Positions 1 through 11,123 of a stretch of 64,000 nt of DNA are shown one piece after another. The number at the start of each line of letters is the position of its first letter. Positions within the stretch are counted from its first letter, which is position 1. The position numbers were made by a program, and so were the translations under genes. This DNA comes from Onthophagus taurus (taxonomy: Eukaryota > Arthropoda > Insecta > Coleoptera > Scarabaeidae). A model generated the notes under the pieces. It worked only from the letters and a program-made list of their open reading frames with translations. It had not been told where the DNA came from and did not search any database. The stretch covers positions 22,141,501-22,205,500 of the forward strand of contig NC_091971.1 in the NCBI RefSeq assembly GCF_036711975.1. The letters run 5' to 3'.

Positions 1-931
1 GAATCGGAATGCTGCTTCTTTGTATTTGAAGGGAGTGAAAGAGTTTTTGGGGATTACAGTGTCAGTAGTGGTGGGTTTCCGGAAAATATTGAAGGAGAGG
101 GAAGAATTAGATGTGTTTTTGGTGATTGTTAAATCAAGAAAGTTGATACTATTATTTATTTCTTTTTCAAGAGTGAATTCGAGATTACTGATATTGTTTA
201 TAAGATTAAATAGGGCTATTAGATTAGAATCGGAGCCTTCATAAAGTATGAGGATGTCATCAACGTATCTACAGTAAAATTGGATGTATTTTGTTGAAAA
301 ATGATTAGTTAACGAAAAAAGTTGTGATTCTAAGTTAGAAACGTAAAAATCAGCTAGAAGGCCAGAAAGGGGTGAACCCATGGGTAAACCATCGGGCATT
401 TCAAAGAAATGGTCATTAAATATGAAAAAGTTTTGATTGGTTATAATTTTAAGTATATTTATTAGATTGTTAATATCAATGTTGGTTATGTTAATGGAAG
501 AATTATTGTTGAATTCAGATCTGTTGTTGGTGAGAAAATTTTTTATAATTTTTAAAGTTTCTTTAGTAGGGACGTTAGTGTATAAATTTTTTGTATCTAG
601 GGAAATGAGTTTAGTGTTTTTGTTATTTTTTATGTTACGGAGTTTAGAGATTAGTTCAGAAGAGTTTTTTATAGAGTAAGTAGATTTGAAATTAAAGGAA
701 TTAGTTAGAATATTGCGTATAGTTTTAGAGATAAGGTGGCAAGGAGAGTTAATATCGCTAACTATGGGTCTGATGGGATTATCTTTTTTTGTGTAATTTT
801 ATTAAACTGTGTAAGGTGGGATGTAGAGGGTTCATGGGCATGTGTTTTTTGGTTGTGGGAGAAAATTTGTTTAGGGTATTGGAAGATTTTTTTAGTATTA
901 TCTTTAATTTGTTATTTAATGCTGAAATCTT
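1..931 (-). mobile_element. Penelope-like element reverse transcriptase fragment (decayed)
   Basis: Read on the minus strand, this encodes the reverse transcriptase core of a Penelope-like element. It shows the RPIVSDINSP block, LPMGSPLSG, and an intact YVDD catalytic box near 262-273, followed by the conserved FLDL stretch. The copy runs off the left edge, so its downstream part is not visible. One extra A in the A-run near 784-790 shifts the frame between LHKK and DNPIRP, so it cannot make a full protein as it stands. The N-terminal side ends near 931, where sequence of the opposite orientation begins. Family assignment is firm; boundaries are approximate. Confidence 0.85.
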
Positions 932-939
932 TAATATTA

Positions 940-1860
940 TAAAAATAGGCCTAAATAACGGCTACAATATTAATGATTTACAAAAGATATTTTACAAAGT
1001 TCATAATAATAAAATACTTTCCTTAATTTATCCTCACTATAAACTCCCACCCAAATATATCTCTATTTCTAAATATGATCCTGCTATCAATAAACTACAA
1101 CTCTTAACCAAAAAATACAACATAAACATAACCACCAAAAACACGACCAAAATTTCTAATCTACTCACCAACAATAAACATAAATTTCACTTTCATTTAC
1201 TAAATGGAGTTTACAAAATTACCTGTAATGACTGCAATAAATTTTATATCGGTCAAACAGGTAGAAATCTTTTAACACGTTTCAAAGAACATAACAAAGA
1301 CAAAAATTCTGCCATTTTCAAACACATTTCAGAAACAGATCATAAAATAAACCTCAATAATATGGAATTATTACACCATATCAACCCAAATCATTGAAGC
1401 TAGACTTGCTAGAAGAATATGAAATTTCCAAAAATTCAAAAAACAATGCCGATTTAATTTTAAATGAAGTTTTTGATAACAAATACACACGTTTATACTC
1501 GCCATTACCATAAGTTTATTTCCAATATTTCTAAATGTTTTATTTTCATTTTTAACAAAAAGAAAACCTATATAGAAATAATTTTATTTTTTAAGAAAAT
1601 TTGCTAAAAAAATTTACTAAGATATTCCCAATTTATTTATATTTTTGTATTTTTTTTCCATTATTTTGCATATATTTTAAAGTAAGTTAATTTTCAAATC
1701 CGAACCGTTACCGTCATTTATCCTTTTCCGTTTTTTAACGTTTTACCTATTTTGTACTTTTTTCCTAAAAACAGGTACTGAAGATGAAACAATCGTTTCG
1801 AAACATGTCTGCTCTTTAATAATAAATTTTAATATTTAATTATTTCTCACAAAAAGTTTT
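940..1860 (+). mobile_element. Penelope-like element GIY-YIG endonuclease end and 3' tail (decayed)
   Basis: The plus strand encodes the C-terminal GIY-YIG nuclease of a PLE: GVYKITCNDCNKFYIGQTGRN around 1208-1270, then the HISETDH segment. The frame stops at 1395-1397, and the usual C-terminal tail (LLEEYEISK to YSPLP) continues in another frame to a TAA at 1511-1513, so there is a frameshift near 1390. The 3' tail near 1780-1810 has the CTGAAGATG...CGAAAC signature seen at the ends of many PLEs. No RT lies upstream on this strand; the neighbouring RT points the other way. Confidence 0.85.
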
Positions 1861-1886
1861 TACTTTTTCTATTTTTTATCTAAATA

Positions 1887-1989
1887 TTAACACGTTGACA
1901 CTTGCTCCAATGTATGCTCGTCTGGACCATCGGGCGGCATTTACCTCCATAGTAAGAAATAAATCGTAATGTCGACGTCAACGTGTTAA
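1887..1989. mobile_element. Tiny TTAA-flanked inverted-repeat element
   Basis: A 95 bp segment begins CACGTTGAC and ends GTCAACGTG, and is bounded by TTAA at 1887-1890 and 1986-1989. TTAA target duplication with short inverted ends is typical of piggyBac-type elements, so this may be a miniature non-autonomous one. It is very short, and coincidence is possible. The rest of 1861-2100 shows no gene. Confidence 0.45.
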
Positions 1990-3252
1990 ACAAAAAAAAG
2001 AAGGTTTTTCTAGATCTTAATTCTTACTTCAATCACAGTCAACGAAATCAAGGAGCAACTACTCTCCCGTAAGATACCAGTAATAACAGTACTGATACCG
2101 CTGTGTCAGGGTGAGTCAAATTGAACACTTTTAATGGGATTTCTATGAGATAGGGGAAAAATGATATCAGTGTCTGAGGCTCGATTTTTATAAGAAACTT
2201 AATGGCGAAAACCGCATATCGATGTCTCTTACGGTTTCAGAGATACAGGATGTTTTTAAAAAAAGTGCATTATCGAAAAGTCATCATAACTTTTTTCTTA
2301 TTGATAAATCTTTCTTTCTGTGAAAACATTTCCAAAGCAACTTTTTATGTAGAATTCGATGGAATAAGTTAGCAATACTTAAAGCAATATTTTAGTGGTT
2401 ATTGACATAGAAATGATTTTTTTAAATGGAACACCTATATATTTTTGTAAATTCGACGAGAGCATACACTTTCCTTTTCAAAAATATTATAATTTTTTAA
2501 GATTTTCAATTGCGTACTAGTAGGCTAGTGTGCTTTGACGGCGTTTCGATAAAACAAATGTATTGTTTATGAGTATTACAGTATTATACAGTATTACTTA
2601 GTTGTTATCAACTCTCAAAATAATGTCATATAAAAAATGGGACATGATAGTTTTATAATGAATAATTTATTAAGTTATTAATTAAGTTTTATACAATCTG
2701 GGGAGAATGCAGAGGCTGCAGGAAATTTATATCATGAACGATACTCAGAGAGGCGGCAACCTTTTAATGATATTTTTAGAAGATTGTGATATAATCTACA
2801 AACTAGCGACTAATTCGAAAAGAAAAGATCAAAAACTTATATACCGAATAAAGACGGGGAATTAGAAGAAGAGTAGTTTTAGGGGTAATGGAAAATAATC
2901 CACAAATATCAACGCGGCAATTGAGTGTAACCACAGGAATTAAAAGAACCAAAGCTATGCGAATTTTGAAAAAATTCAGATTTAAGCCATACAGAACTAG
3001 CAAAGTCCATTACCTCAGACCAGAAGATCTTGAACGGCGCATGAATTTTTGCCAGTGGCTCTTGGGAAAATGTGACGAAGCACGCATTTTTTTTTAAATT
3101 ACGTAAGAGCTAATTTGCACTGTGAATATATTCCGTGTCATGGCGTTTATTTGCAGGTATGGGTTGCAGTTAAGGACAAAGGTAAAAAATACGCCTTTGG
3201 ATGTATTTGGATGCTATTTGGAACTGTTTAAAATCCCCCCAATCCAAATCAC

Positions 3253-3440
3253 GTTTCGTTTTCGTGAAACTATCATCAGGTTTATTGTCTTTTTGAATAA
3301 TTCAATGTTTTTTTTTAATGAAATACATTGTGTGACATATCATTGAAATCAGAATTAATTATCCTATTTTTTGGTGTGAAAATCAAATATGGGGTTCATA
3401 AGAAAAAATAAACCTGATGAGAGTTTCACGAAAACGAAAC
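3253..3440. repeat. 34 bp inverted repeat (stem-loop) inside inserted DNA
   Basis: The arm GTTTCGTTTTCGTGAAACTA... at 3253-3286 is inverted at 3407-3440 with one mismatch, enclosing about 120 bp. It lies between the two halves of the split mariner and upstream of the LINE fragment. The segment 3100-3735 ends in TTACCCTGTAG, which resembles the end of a mariner-like element, so this is probably a small non-autonomous element. Confidence 0.6.
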
Positions 3441-3734
3441 ATCGGAGAAAATTTCTAGTTGTGTCATGACATTTTTCCATAAAAAGTTGCCTTAAGAATG
3501 TTTTTTTAGATTCCCGAAAAAACGAAAAATAAAGAAGTTATAGACAAAAAACGAAAAAGTCATTTTTTTTTGTTTTTCGGCCATATTTTAAAATCTAAAA
3601 CGGCTAGATTCAAAAACTTAGTTGAAAAATGATAAGCTCTAAGAAACGCAACTTTGCCCCCATTTAACCATTTCTGTATCTCTTATGGTTTCTGAGATCC
3701 CAATGGTGGGGGTCGATTTTGAATTACCCTGTAG

Positions 3735-5095
3735 AATGTGTGTTCAACAATGCAATACCACAATCTCTTGAAAGAGCTGCTCTCGACAGAGGAGTGGGAG
3801 CAACTATAGCGGGTTGGTCCCTTCTGGTTGATGTTCTGATTGCGATAGTGGAAGCCGTTGGTGTAGAAACATAAGCTTATGCTGATGACATTGTCGTTAT
3901 GGCCAAGGGAACCTGTTTGTCAAGGATATCCAAGGTCCTCCAGATGACCCTAGATACCAGTTGCGCTTGGTGTAAGGGGGAGAATCTCTCGATAAACCCG
4001 AAAAAGACAATCGTTGTGCCCTTCACCAAGAGACGAAAGTTGGATGGACTAATCCGCCCAACTATCCAAGGTGAAGAAATTTCTTTCTCACAGGAAGTCA
4101 AATATTTAGGAGTAATCCTAGACAAAACCCTCTCATGGAATAGACATTTGCAGGGAATTTTACACAAAGCTAGATTATCCTTGTAGACTTGTCGTAGACT
4201 TTGTGGAAAAAATTTAGGTCCTATACGGAGCAGCAGCCTGGTGTAGGAAAATCCGACAGAGTTCAGTTATCTTTCACGAATTCAACGAGTAGCTGGATTG
4301 GCACTCTCTGATGCAATAAGCGGAACGCTAACTCTAATAATGGATGTTCTACTTGGCCTATCTCCTTTGCATTTGCATATACAGAAAGTGGCTAGAACAA
4401 CCATTTACAGATTTAAGCAATATGCTCAAAACTGTTCCGACATGTCCTGCCAATGGGCTGAGGAAGACATTATAAGCACTGATACTGCGCTATTACTGCC
4501 GTCAGATTTGGCGGGATCACTATCAGTGATTAATGCTCAATACCAGATTGTACTGCCTGAACGACAGTTGGTTCAGACAGATATTTGCACGTACACCGAT
4601 GGATCAAAAGCGCCGAAATGGGTCGGGGCAGGAGTATACTGCCAGAGACCTCGGATTAAGGCTTACAACCTGGGTACGTACTGTACTGTATTCCAGGCGG
4701 AAGTATTTGCTATTGGCATGGGTGCTAAAACCCTTCTTGAGAGAGGAGTGAAGAACATGACAGTACGATTTTTCTCAGACAGTCAAGCCGCTCTCCAGGC
4801 GCTAAAGACCGTGAAAACGGTGTCGGCTCAGGATCATGACTATAAAAAGAATATTAAACACACTGAGTTGTGATAACAGAGTTTCTTACGATGTGGGTTC
4901 CTGGCCACTCTGGGGTTGCTAGCAAGGAAGCGGCAGATGAGCTAGCACGAGTGGGCAGCGCTAAAGCACAAACGCTTTACGCGGACCAGAACCAGCAGTT
5001 GGTGTATCATTTGCTGAAAATATGTTGCTAAGCGGCCTACGACATAGAGGGTAAGACTACTCTTTAAGTTTCTAAAGGAACGTTTACGTTGCAGC
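3735..5095 (+). mobile_element. LINE fragment: reverse transcriptase plus RNase H (R1/I-like)
   Basis: This is a broken non-LTR retrotransposon piece. The RT part includes AYADDIVVMAKG near 3878-3910 and the [16 protein letters not shown] block near 4108-4150. The RNase H part includes TYTDGSK at 4590 and FSDSQAAL near 4770. Frames are interrupted by stops after RLSL and near 4870. A minus-strand copy of the same family lies at 52590-54130. It sits inside the DD41D mariner and so inserted later. Confidence 0.85.
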
Positions 5096-6119
5096 TGCGA
5101 TAAACGATAAGAGCTGCTCAAAATTCATTTTTATGATATGCAGTTTATAGTGGAGCTTTGATAATAGCGACGATCTCTGCTTTGTAGGTATCGTTTTGTT
5201 TATTATAGCACATCACAGCAATTTATTAAAAAAAAAAAAATTTTCATGACAGATGAATCATGTTTTACACGAGATGGTGTAAATAATTACCATAATGAAC
5301 ATATCTGGGCATTACAAAATCCGCATGCGATTAGACCAAGGAAATTTCAACAACGTTTCAGCATCAACGTTTAGGGTGGAATATTTAACAACAATTTACT
5401 AGGTTTGCATATACTTGATGGTCGTTTGAACGTTGTAAATTACAGATTTTTTTTGAACAATACACTTTTTGATTTACTTGAAGATATACCTCTCAATGTA
5501 ATTCAAAATATGTGGTACCAGCATGATGGTGCCCCACCTCATCGCGGAAGAGTAGTTATCGAGTGGTTAAACCAATATTTTCCAAACAAGTGGAGTGGTA
5601 ATAATGGTCCATTTGCTTGACCACCTAGATCCCCCGACCTGAAACCATTGGATTTCTACTTATGGGGTCAAATGAAACAAATTGTGTATCAAGTAGAAAT
5701 TAACACACGAGAACAGTTATTAAACAGAATACAAATGGCTGCTAGTGAAATAAGAAATCAACCAGATATTTTAATTCGGCTGAAGAACTCTTTAATTCGT
5801 CGGTGTGAAGCATATATTCTAGCAGAAGGAGAATTTTTGAACAATATTTGTAATATTTATGTGTTTAAAAAAAATGTTGCAGTTAATTATGATATAAATA
5901 TTAAAACTTTAAAGTGTTATAATTTTGTAAAGAATTGAAAGATGTTCGTTAACATTTTTTTTTGGTAATTGGATTAGCTATCATATGTCAAAGTTTGATG
6001 GCGAGCTAATAAATGTCCCTGTATTGTTGAAATTGCAAATAAAAAGCGCTCATTCAATACACACCCTATAAATACCAAAAGGTATACGTTTGGCGCCTTT
6101 ATAAACACTTAAGGCAACA

Positions 6120-6521
6120 GCCTGCAACATTCATGGAATATACATCACTGTACATGTTGGCATAGATGATATTGTGAAGTGTATCTGTTTGCTACATAAT
6201 CCTCTTAGCGCCTTAATAGACAACAACTCGCCTCCCAGATTAGCTGTGATCTGCCGACTTTCCGACTTCGCGTTCAAAAAAATATTATTAGCACTACAAC
6301 ATTTGAATGAATCAGCTGAAATTAATTCTCTTGTAAATAAAGACACCGGAATTTTAACGGCAGAATTTGGTGAATCTAATTTAGAACACGAAAATTTCAA
6401 TGATGAAGTTACTATAGCAAATGCTAGTGAAGTTTTAGTAAGCAAAGAGGAAACAGTTCCAAATGGAGATATTTTATTGTTAGATATTATTAATGTTACG
6501 CAACTATACTTACAGTTTTAG
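6120..6521 (+). pseudogene. Possible HARBI1/DDE-type transposase C-terminal remnant
   Basis: An ORF with DDIVKCICLLHN near its start resembles the end of Harbinger-like nucleases of insects, which share a K-C-I-C-L-L-H-N type motif. The rest (acidic, low complexity) is not recognised. No intact catalytic domain is present. The identification rests on one short motif, so it is tentative. Confidence 0.35.
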
Positions 6522-6529
6522 ACAATACT

Positions 6530-7441
6530 ACTGAATACCCTGCTAAAGAAAATGATTTAGCCAAACCCTTACTTCCTCTTTCTGAAGTACCTGCATCGAT
6601 AGATAATATTACAAAAAATAAAAACCCTAATGAAGAAGAGCATTTTGATAAAACTGAATTTCTGAAGACGACGATTTCAAGGACAAGGTTTCTAATAGTG
6701 ATGAAAATTATGACAATATCGTTGAAGCAAACGAAAATGTTCCGCCTGCTTCCGATTAAGCTACGAACATTGAAAGAACTGAAAATAATTTATGCATTAA
6801 AACTAGAAACCAAAGAAAAATACCTTCAGAATGGAAAAGTATTTCCATTAAATTAATCTTTTATAGTGATGGCTGTACAAGCCAAATCGAAACGCTACTT
6901 TAGCCAATGCTTTTTTAAATCTAAGGATAACTCACAATATAACAATAACCCAAAAATATTTGTGTAAGGGTCATACATAAATGGAGGTAGACTCTATGCA
7001 TTCCACCATTGGGCGAAAGATACGAAATTGTAAAATTAATGTTCCTGCTCATTATGTTTATCATTGTACAAAAGCCAGACAAAAACCTGCAATATGAAGT
7101 GAAATTTTTGGGTCATACTTTTTTTTAAAGTTTGATGGTTTAAAGTTTTATAACTCGATTCGTCCAGGCAGAGCTGTCGGCGATCCCGCTGTTACCGACT
7201 TAAAATCACTTTAATATTTACCTAATGGTGAAATTTTTTTCAAATTAAGACATAGTCAGCCATTTGCAAATTAAATAGTAGAGTTAACAAAAAAATTGAT
7301 CCCTGTAAATTTGATGATTTACCGCCTCTATACGTTCAACGAAGAAAAACAAAGAAAGAAAAATACGATCATCTTCAGAACCTAAAAGCTGGTCTTCTAC
7401 AAGACTATCATAAATTTTATGATGAACTTCTTTACAAATAA
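6530..7441 (+). pseudogene. Decayed insect DDE transposase-like gene
   Basis: In pieces across frames this reads YSDGCTSQNRN near 6867-6900, then KGHT-MEVDSMHSTIGRK, FYNSIRPGRAVGDPAVTDLKSL near 7145-7210, and finally KKIDPCKFDDLPPLY to FYDELLYK, ending at 7441. This order matches a common family of transposase-like proteins in insect genomes; the Asp of SDG is probably catalytic. Several frameshifts and stops show it is dead. The segment 6530-6860 may be its N-terminal region. I cannot name the transposon superfamily. Confidence 0.6.
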
Positions 7442-8189
7442 GATACTTGTGATTTGTGTATTTAAAAGATGTTCCTATTAATAATGTAGCACTTAAGAAA
7501 ACATAATTATAGCAATAAGAGCTATTTTTTGTTTTCGAAAAACTTCAATTGAAATCCTTGTTGTATTATTAGTTTGTTCAAAAAATAAACACTGTTAATT
7601 TCATTATTTTCTAGTTTATATTATTTTTTTTAACTTGCATATAAGTTTTTTTTCAATTTAAAATATATTGTTGGAGATAAATTATAAAATTTTGCATAAA
7701 AAAACTTATTAAAAGTATGAATGAAATTCACGTCACTCCACTTTTTTTAGAAAAATTAAACAGAAAAACGCGTAACTTCATCTAAAGTGCCTGAAATTAT
7801 TTACAATTACCAACCATAGTAAATTCTATCGTATAACATTCTCATTTTCAATTGTATCAAAATTCGACAGTCGAAATACAAATATAATTTAAAGAATTCA
7901 ATTTTTTCTGTCTCCTGTAAAATTTCCCGAAACGGACTTACGTGGTTTTCTTACTACGCCGACGATATGTTGATTTACCGTTAGCAACGAAAATGTTTGG
8001 AGTCGGTATAAGCTCCGCCCATCTCTATGACGTCAATGCTTAGGTTGTCTATTAGCGTTACTCGGTTGTCAATCGTGTGACAAATAATGACAACATTTTC
8101 TTTGGTTTTGCTATTATTGTCGCTATTATCGTTTATCGCAGCTCCAACGTAAACGTACCCTAAATGTAATTTCTTGTAACACAATGGGC
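7442..8189. other. AT-rich stretch with no recognisable gene
   Basis: No coding pattern or RNA gene is seen. It lies in the presumed large intron of the fray-like kinase gene to the right. Confidence 0.5.
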
Positions 8190-8835
8190 TTACTGCTGAA
8201 TTTTTTCCATCCCTACATTGCGGACATGCCAGATACTAGTACAGCAAAATTCGCACACGCAGATGATTTGATCCTGGCTGTGAGCCATAACACCATGGAG
8301 GAGAGGGCAGGAATTCTGTGCGAACTGAATGTGATGGAGGAGTGTTGTAGAAAATGAAGATTGACACCTCAATAACAAAGCGACCACACGTCAGCTAGTC
8401 ATTCTGAGGCGCACAACCCAACTCCAAGGTACCTTGGTGTGACCTTGGACAGAACCCACAGAACAGCTAAACTATGCACAAGAAACAATATCGTTCAGAA
8501 ATTATGTCGCACGACGTAGAGATCAACAGCTGCAACCCTAGGATTTGTTTACAGTGCTACCAAGTACTGCTCACCCGTCTAGAGAATAAATATCCTGTTA
8601 ATGACTTGTTAAGGTCATTAACAAGTCTTTATTAACAAATCAGAATATACCTTGTGGGACCAAAAAAGAAGTGAGGATATCAAAGACATACAATGTGACA
8701 TCCAGGATCATGTTAAAGGTTACCAAGGATGATCAAAGAAAGTCTTCCAAGAGCAAATATACCCACCAGAAGACCTCCTATACAATGGTATGAAACCTGG
8801 AGCTCAACTTCCCAGCATAGACTATGATTAATTAA
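8190..8835 (+). mobile_element. LINE reverse transcriptase remnant (Jockey-like)
   Basis: The plus strand contains KFAHADDLILAVSHNTMEERAG near 8247-8310, the degenerate form of the catalytic Y/FADD box and its downstream helix in Jockey-type LINEs. Further recognisable but frameshifted fragments follow to about 8830. There is no intact frame. It lies within the fray intron. Confidence 0.65.
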
Positions 8836-8948
8836 GTAACAAAACAGATATCTTAAAGAAAAAGAAATGTTTTAAGGGAATTCTCTTTTTATACTTAATT
8901 AAAAAGAAAAAAAAAAGGAAAATAAAGTTTTTACGCAATTTTTTTTAC

Positions 8949-10727
8949 CTCATTCTCAAAACAAGATTAACTGGTGGAACCTCCCCTTCACTACTTTCTT
9001 CATGTTCAGAATCCGACTGTTGGTTCACAATATTTAGGGGTTTTGGTTCAGTGTCCGTATCACTAGAAGCCCCCTCATCTCCTTCATCTTCACTTGACCA
9101 AACCCATTCGCCAGTTTCTTTTCTGTGAAGACGTCCAGAAGCTCCTGGTTGTCTCTTTGAAGCCTGCAAAAAATAATACTTTAAAAAAACGCGCACAATA
9201 TAAATGCAATAATTTACTTTTTGAACTCGAGTTTCTAAACTGGGTCCATTAGCAACCAATGTCGATTGAAGATATTTTTTATCTTTTGCTTTTTTGAAAA
9301 ATGGATGTTTTAAAAGTTCCGAAGCAGATGGTCGCTTACTAGGCTCTTTTTGAAGACAATCAACGATCATTTTTCGAAAAGTTTTACCATATGCCTGTTA
9401 AAAAATGATCATTTAATTGATATTTTTAAAGGGTGAATTAAATTGTTTACTTTATATTGATCTTTTTCTTCAGCTCCTGTATCCAAGTTAGGTGGATCAT
9501 TTTGTAATGTCAACATTAACACTTTCATAGGTGGATATTTATGATAAGGCGCTGTTCCAGTTGCCATTTCGATTGCAGTTATACCAAAAGACCAAATATC
9601 TGCTTTGAAATCATAGCCATGGTCCTAAATTTAAAATTAATTTATTAAAATGAAAAAAAGAAGTTTTACATTTAATTTAGTTTCTAAATTTAGTAATTAA
9701 TCAAATCTAATCTCTAAAAAATCATCTATACCATACTTGTTCCATGACTTCCGGTGCCATCCAACAGGGGGTTCCCACAAAAGTGTGTCTAACTTTTTGT
9801 CGGGAAAGATCTCTTCCTGTTGCCAACCAAGCAGAAACTCCAAAATCGGCAATTTGAACTGTACCATCATTTCCAAGCAAAATATTCCCCGCTTTTATAT
9901 CTCTGTGGATTTGTCCATTGTTATGGAAATATTCCAATCCTTTCAAAACCTCCCTAAGCACAGTGGCTATCGTGGGTTCATCAAAAACACCATTTTTACA
10001 ATTGGTTTTGCGCGTTTTGTGCTTTATTATATCCAAAAGGCTTCCACCTATTTAAAATTATTATCAAATTACACCACTTTAAACAACTTTTTGATTATTT
10101 TACCTTCTAATAATCTCAAAACAAGCCACAATTCTTCCTTTACAACAAAACTAGTATGATAAGTTACGACGTTCTCATGATTGCAACTAGACATAGCTTG
10201 GATTTCTTTTAAAAGTTCGTCCATGGAAGTATTCCATTTTTCCAAATTGATACGTTTGATGGCACATTTTTCGTTTCTTGGTTTGCATAGTGCCTCGTGT
10301 ACGACCGCGGTGGCTCCAACACCTTTAAATTGATAGAAATCACATGATTTTCAATCAATCAAATCAATTAACCACAATTCACTTTATAAAAATGTTGCGA
10401 AAAAAGATTGATTAATTTATAGAATGATTAAGTACAAATAAAAAGCTGTTGTAACTTATTAAATTTATCGCGTCGTAAACGTCAAAAGATAAAAAGGGGC
10501 GATACACCGATAAGAATTTTACGTTGACCAAATAAGAACATAACCTAGAAAATCATTGGGCCGGTTAATAAAAGGCTTTTAACGAATTGGTTAATAAAAA
10601 TTAATAGATTAAAAGTAAATGTTAAGGCGTTTAAATAATAATTTTACTTACCGATTACTTTTCCCAGTTCGTAATCGTCTTTGGTATTCGACCAGGAAAC
10701 GTTCGCCTGCGATGTAGAGGCCGCCAT
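8949..10727 (-). CDS. fray: Frayed / OSR1-SPAK family Ser/Thr kinase (STE20 group), 5' six exons
   Basis: This is a WNK-activated STE20-type kinase that phosphorylates cation-chloride cotransporters in the cytoplasm. Exons on the minus strand: 10652-10727, 10104-10322, 9737-10047, 9451-9624, 9218-9394, 8949-9163. All junctions are GT/AG and phases agree. The N-terminus [10 protein letters not shown] continues as VGATAVV (P-loop). Other motifs are [19 protein letters not shown] (Asp about 148), IADFG (about 166), and the T-loop [13 protein letters not shown] with the WNK-site Thr at about 187. The PF1-like stretch [14 protein letters not shown] and an acidic linker follow. Translation ends at INLVLRMR-like VNLVLRMR with a donor GT, so the conserved C-terminal (CCT) domain must lie in exons not seen here. 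The start at MAAST matches human OSR1 spacing to DDYEL; an upstream in-frame GTG at 10853 was not used. Confidence 0.92.
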
Positions 10728-10946
10728 TTTTCGCGATAGGACGTTCCCGATATTACCGAGCGATGTCCGTGCTGCGCGAGCGCAACTACTGAAGGACAAA
10801 TCACACGTCCCGGACTTTTGACGGAATATTCCCGGAGATCCACACGGAACCACATCGCTTTGAGGCTTCCTAAAGGAGCACGATTCGTTTATAAATACAC
10901 TCTTTAAATATAAACTTTTTATTTTATATCACCCATTTGCAGGTAC

Positions 10947-11123
10947 CTACTTTTTACCGACCACCAATGTACTTAAAAAACGGCTATTTTCAAATATCAC
11001 TTGATCAGTTGCTTCTAATGTTATCTCTTCTTTACGTTTACTATTTGAATCAATTCTAAAATCAACAAAATTGAAATGAGAACGTTTAATTTTAAGATTA
11101 TCATCAAATTCAAAAAGCGCCAT
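10947..11123 (-). CDS. Unidentified 58-codon ORF upstream of fray
   Basis: An ATG-to-TAG frame (MALFEFDDNLKIKRSHF...) lies just upstream of the kinase gene on the same strand. It could be a small gene, the last exon of an upstream gene (GTGTAG precedes the ATG and could be an acceptor), or an alternative fray first exon. A donor-like G|GTAAAA near 10952 is in the same phase as fray exon 1. I do not recognise the protein. Its composition looks coding, but the support is weak. Confidence 0.3.
   Translation of the reverse strand: MALFEFDDNLKIKRSHFNFVDFRIDSNSKRKEEITLEATDQVIFENSRFLSTLVVGKK

Larger units (their letters stand above)
2105..6075 (+). mobile_element. DD41D mariner-type transposon, interrupted and decayed
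   Basis: The N-terminal helix-turn-helix part of a transposase (ISTRQLSVTTGIKRTKA...) lies at 2888-3092. The catalytic part resumes at 5245 with MTDESCFTRDG and continues through HDGAPPH to RSPDLKPLDFYLWG, ending at 5938. Counting from the second Asp (HDG) to the Asp of PLDF gives 41 residues between them, the rosa-like DD41D spacing. A stop lies in the FA*PPRSPD stretch, and another after FSINV. The 2.1 kb between the halves is inserted foreign DNA. The ends (GGGTGAGTCA near 2107 and a diverged inverted GGGTGTGTAT near 6066) look like weak terminal repeats. Confidence 0.75.

Noticed and set aside
940-1513. GIY-YIG ORF as a homing endonuclease or DNA-repair nuclease
   Set aside because: The sequence around GVYKITCNDCNKFYIGQTGRN and the 3' tail signature are those of Penelope-like elements, next to a PLE RT.
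5150-5240. Host exon between the LINE and mariner fragments
   Set aside because: No coding pattern; the poly(A/T)-rich junction is best read as an insertion boundary.
7981-8184. 67-codon minus-strand ORF
   Set aside because: No recognised motif and no neighbouring support; treated as a chance frame.
10728-10855. N-terminal extension of fray from 10853 or the overlapping 10655-10855 frame
   Set aside because: The in-frame codon at 10853 is GTG and the other frame is not the kinase frame; the ATG at 10725-10727 gives family-like spacing to DDYEL.
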